Shown here piece after piece: positions 1 to 4,647 of a DNA stretch of 10,091 nt; position 1 is the stretch's first letter, and each line of letters starts with the position of its first letter. Under the pieces are notes generated by a model, which ran no database searches, was not told the DNA's origin, and saw only the letters and a list, made by a program, of their open reading frames with translations. This DNA is from Planctomycetota bacterium. GTDB lineage: Bacteria > Planctomycetota > Planctomycetia > Pirellulales > Pirellulaceae. Location: NCBI GenBank assembly GCA_023417165.1, contig JAEZGD010000052.1, positions 1-10,091 on the forward strand, written 5' to 3'. Position numbers and translations under genes: made by a program.

Positions 1-280
1 AAGCATCGGTGCACTCGGCATCATCCTGGCCTTCAACTTTGGTGGTAAGCCGATCTTCGTCATGCCGCTGGTCTTCGGTGTCGCGCCGCTGATCAACACG
101 TTTATTACCGTGACCGAAGAGAAAACCGCCAGCAATCTCACACCGCTGTTCTTCGCCAGCTTGCTGCTGGCGATCGCCGGCGCGGTGACAGTGCTGGTGT
201 TCGCACCCAAGGGCCATCCGCCTGCGCCTGGCGGCAAACCGGGGGCGGGGGCGGCCAAAGAGAAGGCAGCCGCGCATTGA
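1..280 (+). CDS. C-terminal part of an integral membrane protein, possibly a DMT-type transporter
   Basis: The gene enters from the left edge; the first complete codon is at position 2, so the N-terminus is outside the window. About 92 residues remain. They hold two hydrophobic stretches: one from about residue 1 to 38 (SIGALGIILAFNF, then GKPIFVMPLVFGVAPLINTF) and one from about residue 47 to 68 (LTPLFFASLLLAIAGAVTVL). A short Gly/Ala/Pro/Lys-rich cytoplasmic-looking tail (GGKPGAGAAKEKAAAH) follows. The pattern of small residues in the helices and the 'MPLVFGVAPLINTF' segment resemble C-terminal halves of drug/metabolite (EamA/RhaT-like) transporters, but this is recollection of a style and not a firm family match. 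The stop codon overlaps the next gene by four bases (TTGA), which suggests co-transcription and translational coupling. That it is a real membrane protein is likely; its substrate is unknown. Confidence 0.75.
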   Translation, partial: SIGALGIILAFNFGGKPIFVMPLVFGVAPLINTFITVTEEKTASNLTPLFFASLLLAIAGAVTVLVFAPKGHPPAPGGKPGAGAAKEKAAAH

Positions 281-690
281 TCGCTATGTCTCCCGCCGAT
301 CGCATGCAACGCATCGACACGCTACTCAGCCATGTGTGGATGGTGCGCGCGTTCCTCAAGCACAGCGAGGAAGCGGCGGAGGATGACGAACTGGCCAGCG
401 TTCATCGCGAACTGTACGACTACATGCTCGCGCTCGGCGCGCCGTTTAAAGCTGGCGACGCGGACGAATATCTGCGGCTGGCGCGCAAGAAGTTCAGCAA
501 GCTGCGGCAAGCAAGCGAGTTGTTTGCCGAGATTCAGCCGGAAATCTCCGGCCACACGAACTTTCAAATGGCCGTGCAATCGCTGACGCAGGCCGTGAAA
601 GAGATTGGCGTGCTGCTCGAAAAGGATGCAAGCCACCCGCCTGCGAGGCCTGCGCCTCGCGATAACGTGTGGAGCGAAGGCGAGGATTAG
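277..690 (+). CDS. Small conserved-looking all-helical protein of unknown function
   Basis: This 137-residue soluble protein is rich in charged residues and predicted helix throughout (HVWMVRAFLKHSEEAAEDDELASVHRE, then an LARKKFSKLRQASELF segment). A more conserved-looking patch, EIQPEISGHTNFQMA, lies near residues 86-100, and the tail is a disordered Pro/Arg/Asp-rich stretch. No signal peptide, membrane segment or known catalytic motif is seen. I chose the TTG start at 277 because AGAAGG at 261-266 sits about 10 bases upstream and the start overlaps the preceding stop codon. An ATG at 286 would be too far from that site but remains possible. The overlap implies that it is translated together with the membrane protein upstream. 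The neighbour downstream, queE, is convergent and ends only four bases away, so there is no room for a separate terminator. Function not recognised. Confidence 0.75.
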   Translation: MIAMSPADRMQRIDTLLSHVWMVRAFLKHSEEAAEDDELASVHRELYDYMLALGAPFKAGDADEYLRLARKKFSKLRQASELFAEIQPEISGHTNFQMAVQSLTQAVKEIGVLLEKDASHPPARPAPRDNVWSEGED

Positions 691-694
691 CACG

Positions 695-1381
695 TCACGT
701 CCCGCGCGTCAGCCCAAACCATTCGATATGTTTGCGAGGGCAAAAGCGCAAGCCATTTTCGCGACAGTACGGCTCCAGCCATGCGGCGGTAGCGTTAAGG
801 TGCGCGAGACTCGTCCCCTGCGGCATCAGCAGCACGCGCGAGCGATCGACTTCAGGAAACTCGCACAAATAATCCTCGACATCGGCGCAATCGCCCGGCG
901 TATCGATAACGAACTTCAACTGATACGGATACTCGGCCAGCAGGCGATGCATGACCTCAGGCACATGGCGCGAGCGTTCGTGCCGCGCGCTCCAGCGCCC
1001 CGCGTCGTCAGGCGAGGGCGTGCTGTTGGCCAGTTTGGGGCTGAGCGACATCAGATCGCAGGCGACCGGCAGGTACAGCGTGCCGGCCGTTTCGATCGTG
1101 ATATGCAGACCGTGCTTGTGCAGTTCTTCGGTGAGCGGCACCAATTCGGCAAACAGCATCGGTTCGCCGCCAGTAATCACCGCATGCGGCGAGCCGTAGT
1201 CGAGCACGCGTTGGACGATGTCGGCCACCGCCAAATCTTCGCCCTCGGGCTGCCACGAGGCGAACGGCGTATCGCAAAACCAGCAGCGCAGGTTACAGCC
1301 GCTAGCGCGCACGAAGACGCTTTCGGCTCCCGTTAGCAGCCCTTCGCCCTGCCTCGATTTGTAGATTTCTGCGATCCGCAC
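695..1381 (-). CDS. queE: 7-carboxy-7-deazaguanine synthase (radical SAM enzyme)
   Basis: QueE converts 6-carboxy-5,6,7,8-tetrahydropterin to 7-carboxy-7-deazaguanine, the ring-contraction step of preQ0/queuosine synthesis in the cytoplasm, using SAM and a 4Fe-4S cluster. The protein shows the radical-SAM CxxxCxxC motif as CNLRCWFC (C29, C33, C36), preceded by a substrate-binding QGEG near the N-terminus. It also has the SAM-binding GGEP at 71-74 and a family-like C-terminus, PRKHIEWFG. At 228 residues it has the normal length. I prefer the GTG start at 1381 because it gives the usual N-terminus (MRIAEIYKSRQGEG) and has GAAGGGG about 10 bases upstream. A TTG at 1408 would add nine residues and lies just after an in-frame stop. 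It is divergent from queF, another enzyme of the same pathway, across a very short spacer. queC and queD are not in the window. Confidence 0.93.
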   Translation of the reverse strand: MRIAEIYKSRQGEGLLTGAESVFVRASGCNLRCWFCDTPFASWQPEGEDLAVADIVQRVLDYGSPHAVITGGEPMLFAELVPLTEELHKHGLHITIETAGTLYLPVACDLMSLSPKLANSTPSPDDAGRWSARHERSRHVPEVMHRLLAEYPYQLKFVIDTPGDCADVEDYLCEFPEVDRSRVLLMPQGTSLAHLNATAAWLEPYCRENGLRFCPRKHIEWFGLTRGT

Positions 1382-1454
1382 TGCCCAGGCGACCCCTTCG
1401 CGCCGCAACCCACATCATGACACAATCAGAGAAAACTTAAAGGAGCCGCCAACC
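1382..1454. promoter_or_regulatory. Compact divergent spacer between queE and queF
   Basis: These 73 bases must hold the start signals for both genes, unless promoters extend into coding DNA. On the + strand AAAGGAG at 1439-1445 is a strong ribosome binding site, nine bases before the queF ATG. On the - strand GAAGGGG precedes the queE GTG. The A-rich stretch directly before the queF ribosome site (GAGAAAACTTAAAGGAG) looks superficially like the tail of a preQ1-I riboswitch, but I find no matching upstream stem-loop. I could not assign -35/-10 boxes for either direction. Confidence 0.4.
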
Positions 1455-1814
1455 ATGGGCACACCGTTTCAAGACCAGCTCGAAACCTTCGACAACCAGT
1501 TTCCCGAGCGGGACTACACCATCGAAATCATCTGTCCCGAATTCACCTCGGTCTGCCCCAAAACGGGGCAACCCGATTTCGGGACGCTGACGTTCACCTA
1601 CACGCCGGAAAAGAAGTGCGTGGAGTTGAAAAGCCTGAAGCTGTATCTGCAGAAGTTCCGCAACGAAGGCATCTTCTACGAGAACATCACCAATCGCATC
1701 CTGACCGACTTTGTCGAGGTGCTGCAGCCGCGCCGCGTGACGCTCGTCGCGCAGTTCTCGGCCCGCGGCGGCATCACCACCAATGTCACCGTCGAACACG
1801 TCGCCAAGCAGTAG
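1455..1814 (+). CDS. queF: NADPH-dependent 7-cyano-7-deazaguanine (preQ0) reductase, short type
   Basis: QueF reduces the nitrile of preQ0 to the aminomethyl of preQ1, the base later inserted into tRNA by the Tgt transglycosylase. The 119-residue protein is of the short, unimodular class and carries the T-fold signature. The catalytic cysteine is C34 in FTSVCPKTGQPDF, the proton-donor aspartate is D41, and the family motif appears as ELKSLKLYL (57-65). RNEGIFYEN (69-77) supplies the substrate-binding glutamate E76. The residue before it is Tyr75, where the Bacillus subtilis enzyme has His. The ATG has an excellent AAAGGAG site nine bases upstream. It shares a spacer with divergent queE, consistent with common regulation of the pathway. 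A perfect hairpin lies 31 bases beyond the stop. Confidence 0.95.
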   Translation: MGTPFQDQLETFDNQFPERDYTIEIICPEFTSVCPKTGQPDFGTLTFTYTPEKKCVELKSLKLYLQKFRNEGIFYENITNRILTDFVEVLQPRRVTLVAQFSARGGITTNVTVEHVAKQ

Positions 1815-1845
1815 GTGCATTAGCACAACGGGTACCTGCTTGTCA

Positions 1846-1878
1846 CCGAACCTGCAATCTCACCCATTGCAGGTTCGG
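1846..1878 (+). terminator. Perfect 13-bp hairpin after queF, without a T-tract
   Basis: CCGAACCTGCAAT (1846-1858) and its exact reverse complement ATTGCAGGTTCGG (1866-1878) flank a seven-base loop, CTCACCC. The position, 31 bases past the queF stop and before the next transcription unit, fits an RNA 3' end. No run of T follows, so it is not a classical intrinsic terminator. It could instead stabilise the queF message end or act with the C-rich tract that follows it. Confidence 0.5.
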
Positions 1879-1880
1879 CA

Positions 1881-1945
1881 TTCCCGCCTTTACTGCCCAC
1901 TAACCACTCGCCCCTCATCACTCTCCTCCGCCCTCCCCCGCCCTG
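1881..1945 (+). promoter_or_regulatory. C-rich, G-poor tract resembling a Rho-utilisation (rut) region
   Basis: In the 60 bases 1881-1940 I count 34 C and only 5 G, in a genome segment that is otherwise GC-balanced. Such unstructured C-over-G bubbles on the transcribed strand are typical of Rho-dependent termination sites. Its place between queF and nagB, right after a hairpin lacking a T-tract, would suit a Rho-dependent end for queF. Alternatively it is an unstructured leader of nagB. A near-copy of its CCCCTCATCACT (1911-1922) occurs before the next gene as CCCCTCACCACT (2800-2811). Confidence 0.35.
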
Positions 1946-2002
1946 TTGCAATCCCAGGCGATTCATCCCATGCTGTTGTCTCACCTTCCGGAGACATTTT
2001 GC

Positions 2003-2743
2003 ATGCGGATCAAGATTACCGAGACCAAGCAAGAACTAGGGCAATGTGCCGCTCGTGATGGAGCCGAATTGATCCGCGCCGCGCTGGCGGCACGTGGCCA
2101 CGCGAATGTGATCGTGGCGACCGGCGCTTCGCAGTTCGAGATGCTCTCGGAATTGGTGCAGCAGCCCGACATTGACTGGTCGAAGGTCACGTTCTTTCAT
2201 CTCGACGAATACGTCGGCATGCCGATCACGCATCCCGCGTCGTTTCGCAAGTACCTGAAAGAACGGCTCGTCGAGAAGTTGCCTGCGCCGCCCGCTGCGT
2301 TTCACTACATCGACGCCGAAGGCGACTGCGAAGCCACCTGCAAGCGTCTCGGCGATTTGATCAAGCAGCACCCGATCGACGTGGCGTTCATTGGCATTGG
2401 CGAGAACGGGCACCTGGCCTTCAACGATCCGCCTGCCGACTTCGACACCGAACAACCGTACCTAGTCGTGAACTTGGACGATGCTTGTCGCCAGCAACAG
2501 TTTGGCGAAGGCTGGTTCCCGACGTTCGCTGACGTGCCGACGCGCGCGGTCTCGATGTCGATTCGACAGATCCTTAAGTCCGCCGCGATCGTTTGCAGCG
2601 TGCCCGACGAACGCAAAGCCAAAGCCGTGCAAGGCGCGCTCGAAGGCTCAGTGACGAACCTGGTCCCTGCTTCGATCCTGCAACAGCATCCACAAGCGAC
2701 CATTTACCTCGACAAGCCAGCCGCCTCGCTACTGAAATCCTAA
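2003..2743 (+). CDS. nagB: NagB-family glucosamine-6-phosphate deaminase/isomerase-like protein
   Basis: NagB enzymes turn glucosamine-6-phosphate into fructose-6-phosphate and ammonia, feeding amino sugars into glycolysis in the cytoplasm. The 246-residue protein has the phosphosugar-binding ATGASQ (39-44), the catalytic-region LDEYVG (67-72) and the signature GIGENGHLAFNDPP (131-144). In E. coli NagB the corresponding triad is Asp141, His143, Glu148. Here it reads Asn135, His137, Asp142, so only the histidine is kept unchanged. This variant signature is, as I recall, shared by a subgroup of the family, so the exact sugar or reaction may differ. Start: ATG at 2003, giving MRIKITETK, with GGAG at 1990-1993 nine bases upstream; an in-frame ATG at 1946 would add 19 residues unlike the family. 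It probably heads a cluster with the isomerase and SDR genes downstream. Confidence 0.85.
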   Translation: MRIKITETKQELGQCAARDGAELIRAALAARGHANVIVATGASQFEMLSELVQQPDIDWSKVTFFHLDEYVGMPITHPASFRKYLKERLVEKLPAPPAAFHYIDAEGDCEATCKRLGDLIKQHPIDVAFIGIGENGHLAFNDPPADFDTEQPYLVVNLDDACRQQQFGEGWFPTFADVPTRAVSMSIRQILKSAAIVCSVPDERKAKAVQGALEGSVTNLVPASILQQHPQATIYLDKPAASLLKS

Positions 2744-2826
2744 GTGCCGGTTCCAGTCGATGTACCTTTTCCGGCTGGAGACGTCCCCTTCGCCACTGCC
2801 CCCTCACCACTGCGATATCACTTCCT

Positions 2827-3837
2827 ATGGCCGATCAACCTAAAGTCATTCTGTCTGCACTTGCCGATGAAGCCGCCTTGCAAAAAACGGCCGAACAGCA
2901 ATTCGCAGCGCTCGCGGCGCTCGGGCTGGAATACTACACGGTGCGTTTCATCGACGCCGGGCAAGGCGTCAAGAACGTGATGCAGCTCACCAAAGGCGAG
3001 ATCGCGCACATTCGTCATTTGGAAGACGCCTACGGCCTGAACGTTACCAGCATCGGATCGCCGATCGGCAAGGTGAAGCTGCTCGATGTCGAAGACGGCA
3101 CCAAGAACCGCTTCGTCCCGTTCAAAAAGTATCTGAAGGAAGTGCAGCAGGCCTGCGACATTGCCCATGCCTTCGAAACGAAGCTGATTCGCGGCTTTTC
3201 GTTCTATCATCCGCGTGGTAGCGACGTGAAAGAACACATGGCCCAGGCGGTCGATCAACTCGGCCAAATCGCCGAAGTTTGCCATCGCAGCGACCTGACC
3301 TTTGGCCTGGAAGTCGAAGCGAATCTGGTCGGCCACAATGGCCAGACCTGCGCCGATCTTTACAAGCAAGTCGATCACCCGGCGATGCTGCTGATCTATG
3401 ACGGCGCGAACATCGTCACGCAGGGCTACAACGCCAGCGAATGCTTCGAGCAGTACCAACTGATGAAGAAGGGGTTGGGCTGGATGCACATCAAGGACTA
3501 TCGCAATCCGCCCGGCACCAAGAAGACGACCCACGTCGACGAAGAAGCGCTCAAGCACTTTGTGCCATGCGACATCGGCGACACCGGCCACGAAGCGATT
3601 CTGCGCGACTTCAAAGATTACATTCCGAAGCTGGAAGCGAAGCTCAAGCGGCGCGGCATCCCCGGCGTGTTCCTCGATCTCGAACCGCACGTGCGCGGCG
3701 GTGGCCAGTTCGGCGGCTTCAGCGGTCCCGACGGCATGGGCGTCGCGCTGCGTTCGCTATGCAAAGTGCTCGACTATGTCGGCATCGACTACAACCTGAC
3801 CGACTACGACGACGTCGTCGCCGCCCGCGGGTTGTAA
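2827..3837 (+). CDS. Sugar phosphate isomerase/epimerase-like TIM-barrel protein (AP endonuclease 2 / xylose isomerase-like)
   Basis: This 336-residue protein has the layout of the xylose-isomerase-like TIM-barrel family that includes IolE, IolI and tagatose/psicose 3-epimerases. Such enzymes use a divalent metal to move protons on sugars or inosose. The likely metal ligands appear in order at strand ends: E162 or E164 in GLEVEANLVG, D192 in IYDGANIV, H221 in WMHIKDYR and E286 in LDLEPHVRGG. No signal peptide is present, so it is probably cytoplasmic, unlike some planctomycete relatives exported by Tat. I chose the ATG at 2827 (MADQPKVILS), since residues upstream in frame look like non-coding C-rich DNA. 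No clear ribosome site precedes it. It begins 83 bases after nagB and ends 21 bases before the SDR gene, so an operon is likely. Substrate unknown. Confidence 0.85.
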   Translation: MADQPKVILSALADEAALQKTAEQQFAALAALGLEYYTVRFIDAGQGVKNVMQLTKGEIAHIRHLEDAYGLNVTSIGSPIGKVKLLDVEDGTKNRFVPFKKYLKEVQQACDIAHAFETKLIRGFSFYHPRGSDVKEHMAQAVDQLGQIAEVCHRSDLTFGLEVEANLVGHNGQTCADLYKQVDHPAMLLIYDGANIVTQGYNASECFEQYQLMKKGLGWMHIKDYRNPPGTKKTTHVDEEALKHFVPCDIGDTGHEAILRDFKDYIPKLEAKLKRRGIPGVFLDLEPHVRGGGQFGGFSGPDGMGVALRSLCKVLDYVGIDYNLTDYDDVVAARGL

Positions 3838-3858
3838 ACGTTGCTTGGGTAGCTAACG

Positions 3859-4647
3859 ATGAATGTCCAAGATAAAGCCGCGATCATCACCGGCGGCGGC
3901 ACCGGCGTGGGGCGAGCGACCGCTTTGGCGCTCGCGAAGCTCGGCTGCCACGTGGCGATCAACTACTCGCGCTCGCAGGCGGAAGCCGAAGCCACCGCCG
4001 CCGAATGCGAGCAGTTGGGCGTGAAGGCGATTGCCATACAGGCCGATGTCGCCGATGACGCGGCAGTGCAGCAGATGGTAGCGCAGGTCGATCAAGCCTT
4101 CGGGCGGATCGATATCCTGGCGAATTGCGCCGGAACCACTAAATTCATTCGCCATGCCGACTTGGAAGCCGTCACTGACGACGACTGGCAACGCATCATG
4201 GCAGTGAACGTCATGGGGCCGTTTCATTGCATTCGTGCCGTGAAGTCGGCGATGCTGCGAAGCGGCGAAGGCGAGATTGTCAACATTACCAGCGTCGCCG
4301 GCATTCAAGCCAGCGGCAGTTCGATTCCCTACTGTGCCAGCAAAGCGGCGCTGATCAACATGACAATCGCGCTCGCCAGGGCGCTCGCGCCTCAGATCCG
4401 CGTCAACAACGTCGCGCCAGGATTTATTACGGGGCGATGGTTGGAGGCTGGCCTGGGACGCGAAGCCTATGAGCATACGAAGCAAGCTTTCGAACGCAGC
4501 TTGCCGCTCGGCCAGGTGTGCACGCCCGAGGACATCGCAGCCACCGTGGTGGGAATCATTACTGGCAGCGACGTAATAACCGGCCAAACGATTGTCTGCG
4601 ATGGCGGTCAAACCATCGCACAGTTTCAAGTGTCGGTCTCGCGTTAG
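3859..4647 (+). CDS. Short-chain dehydrogenase/reductase (SDR), FabG-like
   Basis: This classical SDR oxidoreductase has 262 residues. The Rossmann dinucleotide motif is TGGGTGVG (11-18), the NAG-type motif appears as NCAG (89-92), and the catalytic tetrad is N117, S145 (NITSVAG), Y158 and K162 (YCASK). The segment RVNNVAPGFI after the active site and DGGQ near the C-terminus complete the family pattern. NYSRS after the second strand, with Ser and Arg in place of an acidic residue, suggests preference for NADP(H). The ATG at 3859 starts directly with the first strand; no strong ribosome site is visible. It follows the isomerase gene by 21 bases and is probably co-transcribed with it and nagB, implying a sugar or sugar-acid substrate. 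FabG-type ketoacyl reduction cannot be excluded. Its TAG stop overlaps the TAA stop of the convergent FHA gene. Confidence 0.9.
   Translation: MNVQDKAAIITGGGTGVGRATALALAKLGCHVAINYSRSQAEAEATAAECEQLGVKAIAIQADVADDAAVQQMVAQVDQAFGRIDILANCAGTTKFIRHADLEAVTDDDWQRIMAVNVMGPFHCIRAVKSAMLRSGEGEIVNITSVAGIQASGSSIPYCASKAALINMTIALARALAPQIRVNNVAPGFITGRWLEAGLGREAYEHTKQAFERSLPLGQVCTPEDIAATVVGIITGSDVITGQTIVCDGGQTIAQFQVSVSR

Noticed and set aside
605..1336. 243-codon open frame on the plus strand opposite queE
   Set aside because: The queE reading with its CxxxCxxC motif is certain, and the antisense frame also overlaps the preceding gene.
1409..1454. preQ1-I riboswitch in front of queF
   Set aside because: The A-rich tail before the ribosome site is suggestive, but no stem-loop capable of forming the pseudoknot lies upstream in the short spacer.
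2744..2826. Hairpin TCCAG/CTGGA in the nagB-isomerase gap as a terminator
   Set aside because: Only five pairs over a long loop with no T-tract; the flanking genes look co-transcribed.
2818..3690. 290-codon open frame on the minus strand opposite the TIM-barrel gene
   Set aside because: The plus-strand gene has clear family motifs and metal ligands; the antisense product resembles nothing and has no ribosome site.
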